DNA from: Dryocosmus kuriphilus
Lineage: Eukaryota > Arthropoda > Insecta > Hymenoptera > Cynipidae
Reading direction: 5' to 3'
Assembly: GCA_038277395.1 (NCBI GenBank)
Contig: CM076196.1
Coordinates: forward strand, 92,008,236 to 92,072,235
DNA length: 64,000 nt
Below the pieces are notes generated by a model. The model was not told the DNA's origin. It worked only from the letters and a program-made list of their open reading frames with translations, and made no database searches. Below are positions 10,792-21,318 of this stretch, piece after piece. The position numbers and the translations under genes are program-made. Within the stretch, counting starts at the first letter, position 1, and each line of letters begins with the position of its first letter.

Positions 10792-11135
10792 ATGGGGCAG
10801 AAAAACGACACCACCCTGAAGTAATGTGAAGCCGGTTCCGGGGTGGATTCTGCCAAGAAGAGGAGGGATATGGTTTTAGTGGTTAGGCCTAACCAGCCCC
10901 GTGCAACTCAAAGCTAAAAATGGGCAAACTTTTGACTGGCCTGCTCACTAGTACTTCAATTGACCGAGCGTAGCGCTGATAACCTTTAGGGCCGACTAAC
11001 TGCCAAATACAAGGCAAAATTGTCAACATTAGAGGTCTTTTATACTTTGTAGTGTTTTATTAGTCTTTTTGTCGTTTTTTTTTTTACTGAAAATGTAAAA
11101 TTATTATATTTTTTTCATCTAAAACATCGTAAAAC

Positions 11136-11381
11136 ATGGTGAGCTATTTAGCAGTGAATTGTGATTCTGGCTATAAAAAGAAACGGAGTTCGGAAGAGCA
11201 AACTCGACGTTTTTTTTATGTGCCAAAAGACAAAATTTTAATTAAAAAATGGCAACAGGCCATTTTATGAGACGATATCAAAGTCAAAGAAGGTCATGTA
11301 GTTTGTGAGAGACATTTTGCAGCAAGAGACATCATCCGCGAAAGAACAATTACTGGCCCTGACGGAATTGTTTTGGGAAAG
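11136..11381 (+). pseudogene. P-like gene exon 1: THAP domain
   Basis: The ATG at 11,136 opens the frame. The C2CH pattern is seen as an N-terminal AVNCDSG Cys, a central W (IKKWQQ) and GHVVCERHFA (the C..H pair), the hallmark of THAP DNA-binding domains. It ends KVKEGHVV...GIVLGK before GTACGT. A TGA at 11,268-11,270 interrupts it at codon 45, where the family has a charged residue. The first Cys pair is incomplete by eye. Confidence 0.8.
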
Positions 11382-11800
11382 GTACGTTATGAAGGCTATG
11401 AATTTATCGTATTTATTTTCTTTTTTGTATATTGTTTGGTTTATTGTGTACTTTCAAATAAAAATTCCGTCAGAGTTTAAATATAAACTCGAGGAACTAA
11501 ACTAGGGATTTGTTTAATAGTTTTAAAAAATAATAATTTAAAAGACTAGATAATAATACCTTCAGCTCGAAAAAATATATTTTCTAATTATAATGTGTAA
11601 ATTTCCAAGAATAATACAAATAATTTTGTATGAGTACCAATAATTCATCATATTCTTTTTTCATTCTGTTTTATATTGTAAATTTCAATTTAAGAACGTG
11701 CTATATGTATTATTGGTAAAAATATTTTCTTTTACTTCAAATGAAAAATATACTTCCTATACTTTTATAAAAACTTCTTAAATAAACTTATTTTTTGTAG

Positions 11801-13044
11801 ACTCCGTATTAAAAGCCGCGACTAAGAAAAGGAGCCGTACCAACACTGCATTTGGGACGAGACGAAAAGCCTAAAAGAGAGCCAAGGAAATTGCCTACGA
11901 AGCGGAATCTGGAGAATAAAGCTGATGAACAACCAACAATATCCAAAAGGCAAAAGAAGGTCGAAACAAAAGGTTTCGAGATCCAAGAAGAAATAGTTCA
12001 AAATCAGGTAGAATCAGTTGAAGGAAAAGCTGCTGATTCCAAAAATGACACTGAGGAAGTCGAACAAAGAATTACGAGTACATAGTGTGCAGATGTACCA
12101 GATCTACCAAATCCTCAATGGCACTTTTGTTCATGCAGATTCCTGAAAATGACAATAGTGTCCGTATGCCTATTTCCTGGCTTAGGACAAACGTATCCTG
12201 GAACCAAAACAAAGGTTTGACTTTCGTCAGAGTAATTGGGATTAAAAGAAAAAATGGTCAGTTAGATTCTGCTTGTCACAAGAATACCACTGTCGACGAA
12301 AATGTGTCCATGGTTATAACTATTAACGGCAGAAACACAGATCACACAAGCTTGGGACTGAAGACTAACAAAGTGTAATCTATAGAAGACCTTGAAAAAG
12401 TTATTCTAATTCTAGACAAAATTCAAACGTGTCAAGGTTCCACAAATGTGAAAATTAATCACACCAATGAGAGTCTTTTAAAGACTTACACATACACGGA
12501 CAATACAGATATCTTGCGAAACAATCATTGTCTTGTACTTCTGCCTGAAAGTGCAGATATAGGCGATGGGAATACAAAAAACAAATGCAAGTTTTGTAGA
12601 AAAGTGAATCAAAAGCTCAGTAAAAAAATAATATGTCGTCAGAATAAGAAGTACATTAGTTTAAAAACACTAAATCCAAAAAAAGCGAGAGCAATTTTAA
12701 CAAATGTGAAAAAGAGTCAGAAATACAGGGAGGTCAAAACAACTGGCTCAAGTAGCTGTTTGTTTATTGAAAGTGACAGTAAGAGATTATGAAAGAAAAT
12801 TAAGCGAAATGAGTGCGACGTCTGTGGATGAAATTTTGAGTCAGCAGAAAAACATTAGGGAAAATGAGTGATTAGCTATTAAAGAAATTTTCAAAGCTGC
12901 CAAGATCAAGGCTTCAAGAGGTCGAAGGTACTCAGATGAATGGATTATTCTTTACGTTCTCCTAGACATGAGGTCACCAGTAACTTACAGAATGATTCAT
13001 GATAACAAGATGTTACCTGTACCCTCTGTACGCACCATTCGAAG
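11801..13044 (+). pseudogene. P-like gene exon 2: linker and start of catalytic region
   Basis: After TTTTTTGTAG the phase-0 frame gives KPRLRKGAVPTLHLG, the conserved post-THAP motif of P transposases. A charged linker (11,852-12,085), VPDLPNPQWHFCSC and then CKFCRKVNQKL and LNPKKARAILTNVKKSQKYRE follow. The last block is YSDEWIILYVLLDMRSPVTYR with a SVRTIRR end before GTAATT. At least two frameshifts and several stops interrupt it. The exon is about 1.24 kb and carries most of the middle of the protein. Confidence 0.75.
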
Positions 13045-13187
13045 GTAATTGCTTTAAATAATTAAATTGGATACAAGAGAACCTTTACAAATAACGGTTT
13101 ACTTATATAAAGTTTTTTTAAAAATAGAAAAAGGAAAATTATATAAATAAAATGTTAAACTGTATTTAACTCAAATCATTTTTATAG

Positions 13188-13772
13188 ATATCTTTCTGAT
13201 ATAAATTGCCCTTGTGGCTTTAATCCTCGATTTTTCGAGATTCTCAGGGCTCACTTTGATAATAAGTCTCCAATGGAACTTCATGGTTTGTTGCTGGTAG
13301 ATAGGATGTCTACTAGAAAAGGCTTACTTCTAGACCAAAAAACGATGAAGTTTAAACGGGTGGAAGACTTCGGAGATGGTGTATCAGAAGAGGTGTCAAA
13401 AGAGGCTGATAATGCCATGTCTGATCACGGTCTTGTCATTATGTTCCAACTCTTTATGACAATTACTCGCAGCCAATAGCAGTCTTTGCATCGAAGGGTC
13501 CAACCCACGAAGATGTTTTAGCGAAGCTGCTGGTCCAAGCAGTTACACTTATGGAGAAAGCAGGTGCAAAAATACATGGAATCGTCGCTGACGGAGGAAA
13601 ATCAAACAGAAAAATGTGGGCAGAAATGGGTTGCAGTGGAAAAATGGACGAAAGCTTCAAAAATTGGTTTGAACACCCTATGGACGAAGGTCGCAAAGTT
13701 TATTTCTTTTCTGATGCACCTCATCTGATGAAAACTATCAGAAATCTCTTAGCGAGTTCTGTGAAATTGCGG
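13188..13772 (+). pseudogene. P-like gene exon 3: RNase H-like core
   Basis: Phase-2 entry (AG + A) restores RRYLSDINCPCGFNPRFF. Conserved blocks follow: LLLVDRMSTRKGLLLD (first catalytic Asp region), then after one frameshift near 13,475 AGAKIHGIVADGGKSNRKMW and VYFFSDAPHLMKTIRNLL, equivalent to the 'D.PHLIK..RN' block. It ends before GTGAAT in phase 0. Confidence 0.85.
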
Positions 13773-13883
13773 GTGAATATATTTTGCGAATAGAAAGTTC
13801 TTTAAATTCTTATAATTCAAATTTAATAATTTAACACAGCCAGTAGCTCATAATTTCTCTAAATTGTTTAATTATAATTTTAG

Positions 13884-14219
13884 ATTTACCCAAGCAAATG
13901 GCCTGTACTGTGGGAGCATCTACACATTTTGCACGAAATCGACAAACTTCAACCGGCTGCGGAAAGAATATGTCCTAGAATAACAGATGCTCACATTGAC
14001 GTCATGAAGAATAGTTTTTCTAAAATGCGAGTATCACTTGTTCTCCAGCTTTTTAATAAATCCGCTGCTCGAGGTTTACGATACTACAAAAATACTGAAG
14101 AAAGATTGAAGGATTGCGAATCTACAGCACAATTTTGCGAAATCATGGACGATACGTTCGATGCCCTCAATAGGACATCATTGCAGACAGCCCTACGACT
14201 TGGTTGAGATGATATTCGA
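13884..14219 (+). pseudogene. P-like gene exon 4
   Basis: Starts in phase 0 after TTTTAG with YPSKWPVLWEHLHILHEID, then LQPAAERICPRITDAHIDVM, KNSFSKMRVSLVLQLFNKS and RYYKNTEERLKDC. These correspond to the helical insertion domain that interrupts the RNase H fold in P/THAP9 transposases. One in-frame TGA is at 14,205-14,207, four codons before the GTATGG donor. Confidence 0.8.
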
Positions 14220-14294
14220 GTATGGATTAATAACGTGTTTACACATATTATATTTAATTATTTTTCTACAATTTTGAATTTCTTATTTTAATAG

Positions 14295-14501
14295 GTACTG
14301 GAAGACTGCCTCGCTTGGCTTAACGCTTGGGAACAAAGGGTACTAGACGGTTTGATTAGCCCCGACGAATTCCTCACTGATGACACCGCCAGAGGCCTAA
14401 GAATGACTCTTCGTTCCACTTTAGATTTAACAAGATATTTGCTCGAAGATTTGAAGTTAAATGTTGCCTACACGGGTAGAATCAATCAAGATTCTCTGGG
14501 G
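14295..14501 (+). pseudogene. P-like gene exon 5
   Basis: Clean 69-codon exon in phase 0 on both sides: VLEDCLAWLNAWEQRVLDG, FLTDDTARGLRMTLRST and YTGRINQDSLG. The last block leads into the RFFG block of the next exon, a join conserved in P and THAP9 proteins. The following intron (14,502-15,160) is AT-rich and holds nothing recognised. Confidence 0.85.
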
Positions 14502-15160
14502 GTTTGTTGCCTGCGCGAGCAAAGAAGCGAAATAAATTTAGGAATATTTACTTCAATGGCTTCGACGAAAATGTTGTCTAAATAAGTTTTAATCTCTAGT
14601 ACATTTGATTCATTGTTAATTTAAATTTTTACTTACTTCATACACATTTTATTTTTACTTTTACGTAACAAATATTTTCAAGCCGCAGAAATTGCAATAT
14701 TTTTCGTTGCAGTCTTTGAAATGTGCGCTTATTATCTTATACACAAACGACACAAACTCAGGAATTTGAGGATTTTTTAATTTTTAAGATTATACAATTC
14801 TTCATCAATTCAATAATTAAAGTAAAGGTTTACATTTAAATACAGCTTGTTTAATTTGAAATGAAACTCATTATTAACAAATGTTTTAATAATGAGTGTA
14901 GTTTCAATAAAAACAAGCTGCTTATCCGATCAATTAAGAAATATAATACTGCAATTTAAGAAGTTTTTATTTATTTTTTTAATAAAGTTTCATATGTTGA
15001 AAGTTTACGAGGTTTACGGTTTATTTGTTAAGTTTAATATACTATTGTTCTTTAAATTTCTGAATAATATATTTTGCAACGCGCGAACTGGTTGAAATAT
15101 ATATTTGTTTGCTTTAAAATATTGTCGAATGGCTTTTCTTGGTATGCATTTTTTGTTTAG

Positions 15161-15843
15161 AGATTTTTTGGAACGGTCCAACTATCAGGAGGAACCAATG
15201 ATCATCCCGCCACTCCAGCCTTCCTACAAGTTTATAAAATACTGGCTTTTTACAGTGTCTTAAAACCTTCGAGAATATAAAATTGTTCCTTACCAGATGC
15301 CCCCATAAAACCTTTACTGTCCATGTCCAGGATGAAAGAAATTTATAAATCAGACAAGAAGCAATCGTTCATACAAGAAATTAAATCAAAACTAAATTTT
15401 GTTATCGAACAAAATGACAGTGATTTCACAGATTTTACGAATGCTATAGACCAAGACTATCACCTTTCATATGTTAAGCAATGCCTCATGTATTTTGTTA
15501 CTGGCACTATTTGCAAAGAGTTCACAAAATTCACTAAGTGTGAAGTTTGTCGAATATCATTCTTTGAATCTGAAAGAAGTGCTTTTATTGCAAATCATCC
15601 TGTTGCTCAACTCGTAAAACTTTTGATAAAGATCAGGAACTTCAGCATCCAAATGTGCGTTTATCTAAATTTCTAGAAGAAATTGAGGAAATTTTTGCAA
15701 AACATTGTAAGCGAAGTAACGTTTACGATTTGGTAGTAAACGAAATTACCGAGAAACAATTGAAATTTCCCTGCGTTAGTCATGCTCACGATGTTTTAGC
15801 GTACATGTTTGTTGCATTCATCTTATTTATTGCGTTATTATAA
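15161..15843 (+). pseudogene. P-like gene exon 6: C-terminal region
   Basis: Begins RFFGTVQLSGGTNDHPAT, the highly conserved 'F...R..GG.NDHP' block, then FLQVYKILAFYSVLKPS. One stop (about 15,281) precedes a long clean stretch ending in HLSYVKQCLMYFVTG. A frameshift near 15,650 moves on to RLSKFLEEIEEIFAKHC and ends near FPCVSHAHDVLAYMF, matching the usual C-terminus. Coding similarity stops at about 15,820. Confidence 0.85.
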
Positions 15844-16462
15844 TATTAGATTCATAAGAATTATACTTTTTTAACTTTGAAATTGCCTTTTTATTAATCT
15901 CATATACATACCCTTTGATTTCTGACATTTATATAATTGCAAAATAATTTAGTTAGTTACTTTACAACACTACAGTTTTAAAATATGCAGTAATCAATTC
16001 AGAATTCTGATTTTGGAAAATAACCATTTCCACACATATTTATTTAGTTCTCCCAATTACTAAGATATACTTTAAATATATAAAAAAAAATAAGATTAAT
16101 TTTTACTTGGACAAAAAATGTAATTATATTTAATTATAACTTAAAATCGTGACTCTAAAATTTATAAAATTCATAAATTAATTAATTATTTAATTAATCA
16201 CAATTTTATTGTTATTACTTTAGGTTTACATTTATTGTATTAAATTTATTAACATGGACAAATTTTTTGTATTGCTTTCACATTTCAACTTGTAAAATCT
16301 ATTCATGGTTATTCAAGTACTTATTCGATTATATTAGCCTACGAATATCGAGATTTTTTTAGGATAAACTACTCTAAAATCGTGTTGAAATGAGCTTATC
16401 TTTATGCTGCTCAACGCAATGTAACGAACCTGAAAGGGACGGCTCTTAGCTGGTAAGGAAAA
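15844..16462. other. AT-rich intronic stretch, nothing recognised
   Basis: Very AT-rich, with short inverted words (TTAATTAATTAATTATTTAA-like around 16,170-16,200). I looked here for a P-type terminal repeat matching the 10,956-11,135 region and saw none. Confidence 0.5.
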
Positions 16463-17022
16463 GGATCATTTTTCTCCTACTTCCGAAGGTTAATTTTGGT
16501 GAGGTGAGGCATTTTTCGTATACTGGCTTTCAGATTCTCATATTCTGTGTATGGAAACTTGAAAAGATTGTTTCCGTCTTTCGTATAAAATCTATATAAT
16601 ATAAAATGTATAAATGTAAAATGTATAAATGTATAAAATGTCGAGAAGCTACCTGACTAGGCGCTTCTAGCGCCGCTAGCGACGAAGAACTTATTGCGCT
16701 GATTTTAGAGTGGGTTTACCCCTCGAAATTATCTAATCTATAGATACAAACTTTAGACTAAAAAGCAGTCTTCGGGTTAGGATAATCTAAAACAAAATTC
16801 TAATAACGGCTAATTATATATGAAAATTTAAATATGAAAATTCCTCCGTTTGAAGGTGAGTTTCAATTTCATAGTATAACGCTCGAACTCGATCAAGATT
16901 TGCGGATAGAACTTCGAAATTCAACTCACTTGGTTTTCACACGCGGCCATAGAGTGAAAGAGAAAGATCGAGGAAGTGTCGAGAGGGAGAAAGAGGGTTA
17001 GCGAGAGAGAACAGAAAAATGC

Positions 17023-17403
17023 ATGCATGCGCGTGACAAAGATGGAAGGACATCTGCGTGGGTCCGTGCCTTAAACAATTTTCCATCCTGCAATTGGTTT
17101 GAGTTGAAAAGCGAAAACGGCTGCCGACACAGTCGTACGGCGCGAATCGTTTGCAACGTTATTTTTTTACGCAACACTGACAACGAAGAAGCATTCACGG
17201 ACTCTGTGCGATATTCCAAGTCTCTCGACTTAAGGATGGCGAACATAAATTTCGTGATTTACTTCGCGAAACAGAGTAAAAGCAAGAATAAAATTGCCAG
17301 ATCTTATGTGCGAGGACCATGGGAATGTAGTTGTAAGTTGACAATAAACTCCACTAACGATACCAACGGCGCCAAATTCGAAATTCTAAAATTTAATTAC
17401 TAG
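17023..17403 (+). other. 126-codon open frame of unknown status inside the foldback left arm
   Basis: An ATG-started frame with ordinary amino-acid composition and no recognised domain lies in a locally GC-richer block (about 16,880-17,380) present in the left arm but not the right. It could be captured sequence. No splice sites, signal peptide or repeat was convincing. I do not claim that it is a gene. Confidence 0.2.
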
Positions 17404-17771
17404 ATTCTGTTCTTTATTTTTAAAACACAGATTTATCAAATCGCCAAACACAAAATTTATAATTTTCCACAAATTTTCAAATTAAAATATTTAGAAATTT
17501 AACAAATTTTAAATTTTTGAAACAGGTGAGATTTCCCGTTTATTATTTTATAAATTATTGCGGGATATCGTATTTCACACAATTATTATTCCGTGTTACA
17601 GATTTTCCAACAAATTTTCATAAATTCTGAAAAATAAACATGGCGGAAAGTAAAATTTTTGAAAAAAATGTATGGTAAACTTATTAACAATGCGTAAGTA
17701 AATAAAATAACATATTCTTCATGTTTCGGAATACACGTGTAATTCGGAATAATAAAAATTAGATAAAAAAT

Positions 17772-17876
17772 CTGCCCGCTTCGCGGGCATATTCTCATCG
17801 CGCGCTTCGCGCGAAGTATAATCGCGCCTAGGGCGCGCGGTCTGGTGGTCGTCGCGCTTCGCGCTCCGATGTTTTT
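17772..17876. repeat. cluster of GC-rich perfect palindromes
   Basis: Several short hairpins occur in a row: CCCGCTTCGCGGG, CGCGCTTCGCGCG, GCGCCTAGGGCGC and GCGCGCTTCGCGC-like. A further copy (CTCGCGCTTCGCGCTCG) is at about 18,045. They stand out sharply against AT-rich surroundings and lie at the inner edge of the foldback left arm. Confidence 0.8.
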
Positions 17877-18367
17877 GGTCCTTGCACATCTAGCTCGGTA
17901 TTCGTTACTTGGGTCTTAAAATTTCAAAACACCTGCTTTTAATGAGATTATTAAGTTTGAATTTTTTATTAAAAATTACGAAAGAAATTATTTTACTTAA
18001 GGCTCTATCGACCTTAAGGAATGCATTCTCATCACGACACTCGCGCTTCGCGCTCGACAATTAAATTTTCTTTAAATACACTGTAGATTGGTAAATTTTT
18101 TTTGTGACTTTTCAAATTTCCAAAATGCAGTATTTCAATTCTTAAAAGTAAAACGGTGAGTCTTATAAATAAATTTTGTAACTCTTCCCAAGGTGAACAA
18201 TTCTGCTTGTTAAGGGATTACCTCTGGTAGTAATTTTCAAACAATCGATTTTCTTTTGCATTTTCTTAAAGTATGTCATTCTGAAAATGCGTCCTATAAG
18301 TTTTAAGTTGATCCAGTAAAAATTGACTGAGATCTATGACCTTGAAGGATATGCGCGTCAGATCGTT

Positions 18368-18369
18368 TC

Positions 18370-18401
<32 letters not shown>
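18368..18401. repeat. (AAAT)n microsatellite
   Basis: About eight perfect AAAT/TAAA units. Confidence 0.95.
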
Positions 18402-18599
18402 TCCTGCCCGAATTTCTCTGGCAGAAAACCGCGCGGCAGAGAATACTCGCGAAGGAAGATTGCTTCGCAGACAAAATCAAATTTATTTTTTGGAATCGGC
18501 AACTTCAGCAGAAAGTCTACTTTATGAGCCTGGAATAGACGATTTAATGTAAGTAAGTTCAAAAACTTTAAACGCGTTTTTCTCAAAATGACGTCTCTC

Positions 18600-19930
18600 A
18601 AGTCGGTGATACAAATTACACGAAAAAGTACTGAACCGATTTTACTCAAACTTTGTAGACTTTTTTAACATATAAAAATCTAGCCTTTAGTCGAGGATTT
18701 TTTTCTTAAACAAATACTTTTTTTTTACATAGCCAAAAAACGATCGCTTTTTTCAGTAAAAATCGAACTCTTGACTTTGATCGGTCGCCATTTTGTTCCA
18801 GATTTTTTCTTCTTCTTATGTTTCGATTGAAGACTAGATAATATTATAATTTAACTAAATCCGCATCATTTTTGTATTTCGGATGATCCAGACTTGCGAA
18901 AAACGTGCCACCGCAAACCAGTTTTTCCAAGCGAAGTCCTGCTCTATAACATTCAATTTGCAAAATAATAGATATTTTTTATTGAAATTAATGAGAATTA
19001 TTATTAAAGTATGCACTTTAACATAATCAATAATTTGTTCAAAAAAGTTTAGCGGTTTCCTTGCAAAAAATTCTTTAAAAAGACTTATTTTTCACGGTAA
19101 AAATAGGAGTAACCCCTTAATATTTTCTTCTCATATCTTGCATAGTTTTGACGAAAAGTGGTTTTCTTTATATTTCATAAAATGCTTCACGAATAACTCA
19201 AAAACTACGCGTCTGCTCAAAAAAATGATGGAGAGAAAATTTTTAGACTCTTTTGAGATGAGCAACTTTATTTGCTACCATTTTTTTTTGTATCTTGCAT
19301 AGTTTGGCGAGAAATTTGAATTCTTGATTTTTAATAACATTTTCTCGATTAAAACAAAAACCGTACATTATATCAAAAAATAGTAAAAAAAACGTGTAGA
19401 TCTTTTTGAGTTGAACAACTTTGTTTTTTACCATTTCTTTCGTACCTTGAATATTATGCCAAGAAACCACAGTTCTTTATTTTTAATAACGTTTTCTCGA
19501 TTAAAACAAAAATGATCAAAAAATAGTTAAAACAAAATTTGTAGATTTTTTTAAGATGAACAATTTGCATGCTTTTAGTCGGAAAATGGATTTTTTGATT
19601 TTGTGAAAAACGTTTTTGACGGAAAAAATCATAACCACTGGTCAAAAACTGCTAGTTAACTAACTCGTCCTTTCTTTTTGGACCCTGAAGAAGTGTGCTA
19701 AAGCGCAATCCATTCTGATGATTATTTTAAAAGTTATTGCGGTAACAAACGCCGACGACAACAACAACGACAACGACAACAAAAACAGCAACAGACAGAC
19801 ACCGTCGTAAAAACTGCTTTTTCTCACTCAGGGGATCTCAAAACGTGGAGATTTGATGAAAACTGCGAGGGTCAAATTTTACATAAATCTAATACCTTCT
19901 CTGATGAGAATGCAAAAAGTAATATGGGCA
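18600..19930. repeat. long non-coding repeat, copy 1
   Basis: A block made of diverged internal units, each with TTTTCTCGATTAAAACAAAA, a GTAGATCTTTTTGAG-like word and a TTGCATAGTTT-like word, about 120-150 bp apart. It ends with a CAA/GAC-rich stretch (about 19,750-19,800) and ACACCGTCGTAAAAA, CTGCGAGGGTCAA and CTTCTCTGATGAGAATG. The same order recurs at 24,600-25,375. No coding capacity. Confidence 0.75.
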
Positions 19931-21297
19931 AATAAAAATCAGGACAAGTGTCCATTTGGCCAAATGAAATTCGGTGAAAGAAGCGTTACGGGAATTTTGT
20001 AGAATATTCATTAATAGTTCAAATTTGTAATTTTTTCGCGTAAATTTTGTAAAAATATTTGTAGATATTTCAACAGTATTCAAATAATTAAAATAATTAA
20101 TCTTTCTTTATTGGAAAATCCATTATTGAAAATAATTAAAGTGAGATCAGAACCGGCTATTTGGCAAAATATAAACTAGGGCAAGGAGTTATTCAGTCAA
20201 ATATGTATTACAAATCACTGTTCCATCTCATTTTTATTATTCTGAATAACGGATTCTCCAAAATATAAAAAGCAGTAATTTCATTTGTTTGAACGTTATT
20301 AAAACATTTACCATATTTTTTCACAAAATTCACGCAAAAAATTTAAGGCTTGAAAAATTCATGAATATTCTCTCAATTTCCGCATCGTTCCTTTCACCGA
20401 ATTTAATTCAGCCCAAATTACTGTTTCATCTAGTTTTTATTATTCCGAATTACACGAATATTTCAAAACATAAAGAACGAGTAATTTTAATTTTGCACGC
20501 ATTTTAGATAGATTTACCAGAATTTTTTTAAAAGAAAGTTACAAGAAAAAAAGTTAAAAAAATTCATGAATATTCTGATACTTTATTCAATGTTTATTTT
20601 TCAGAATTTATGAAACTTTATTTGAAAATCCGTACCTTAGAATTAAAATAATTAGATAAAAAGGATATCTCGTATTAATTTATAAAATAATACGTGTGAA
20701 ATTTTACCACTTTTAAAACTTTTGAATTTCGACTTTTATAAATTTCTAAATATTATTGTTTGCAGATTTGTGGAAAATCACACTGAGAGACTTTTCGTTA
20801 GAATAAATGATAAAAGTGAATTAAAATTTAGTATAATATCATTTCAGAACAGGGAAAACAGGGTTCGTGTATCAAAAATTAATATAGTGGTTTGTAACCG
20901 ACAAAATTGATATTTTCCTTTGGAATGAATGAATAAGATGTTGCAGCGACTGTTGTAAAACCTCTGAGAATTTAGAATTCACTATATCAAAGTTGCGGAG
21001 TGAATTGAAAACGATGTAAATACATTTTATACGAAAGACTGAAACAATATTTTCAAGTTTCCATACACAGAATATGAGAATCTGAAAGCCTCTATATTAA
21101 AAATGCCTCACCTGACCAAAATTAACCTTCTCAAGTAGGGGAAAAATAAACCTGGGATGACAGTGATAGGCCTCAGAAATATTTACATTTAAATATAGAT
21201 ACACAGAAACAAATAATTTTCTTATTATAATTGATTTGTTCACTACATATAATCGCACGCTCAATAATCTATGAAAAATAGGAAACGCTTATGTGAT

Positions 21298-21316
21298 GGA
21301 ATTCGAACCACCGAAC
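21298..21316 (-). repeat. box B part of a tRNA-like/SINE sequence split by mariner
   Basis: On the minus strand this reads GGTTCGAATTCC, a textbook RNA polymerase III box B. Removing the mariner between its two TA copies (21,317-318 and 22,646-647) joins it to minus-strand sequence at 22,648-22,710 that contains a box A-like TAGCGGTGGGGTTCAG at normal spacing. This supports a tRNA-derived SINE or tRNA relic as the insertion target. Confidence 0.4.
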
Positions 21317-21318
21317 TA

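Larger units (their letters stand above)
6960..10955 (+). mobile_element. R1-clade non-LTR retrotransposon, broken
   Basis: Fragments of ORF1 (basic region, zinc knuckles), the AP-endonuclease, the reverse transcriptase and the C-terminal H/C finger occur in the correct order over about 4 kb, in several frames. The 3' end includes a GGTTAGGCCTAACCAGCC palindrome and a short untranslated tail. R1 elements usually sit in 28S rDNA, but R1-clade relatives also insert elsewhere; no rDNA is seen here. There is no clear poly(A) or target duplication. The element lies between the BEL/Pao LTR and the P-like gene. Confidence 0.8.
11136..15843 (+). pseudogene. P-superfamily (THAP9-like) transposase gene, six exons, broken
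   Basis: This is a full set of P-element transposase regions in order: THAP zinc-finger DNA-binding domain, linker, RNase H-like catalytic region, insertion domain and C-terminal helical region. Five introns are recognisable by GT/AG ends with matching phases (after 11,381, 13,044, 13,772, 14,219 and 14,501). Damage includes in-frame stops in exon 1 (11,268), exon 2, exon 5 region (14,205) and exon 6 (about 15,281), and frameshifts near 12,130, 12,780, 13,475 and 15,650. No paired terminal repeats were found around it, so it could be a P-like transposon that lost its ends or a decayed domesticated gene lying in the channel intron. Insects carry both. Confidence 0.85.
16463..21152. mobile_element. 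4.7-kb foldback structure with long inverted arms
   Basis: Positions 16,463-16,590 are the near-perfect reverse complement of 21,025-21,152 (both arms include AGGTTAATTTTGGT, TCAGATTCTCATATTC and CTTTCGTATAAAAT). A second block, about 17,410-17,770, is inverted relative to about 20,430-20,800. The left arm carries extra sequence (about 16,600-17,400) that the right arm lacks. There is no transposase. It contains GC palindromes, a long non-coding repeat and further partial inverted copies of the arm unit at 19,885-20,090 and 20,280-20,500. The superfamily is unknown. Confidence 0.7.

Noticed and set aside
16463..16700. Right terminal repeat of the P-like element
   Set aside because: Its inverted partner is at 21,025-21,152, not upstream of 11,136, so it belongs to the foldback structure.
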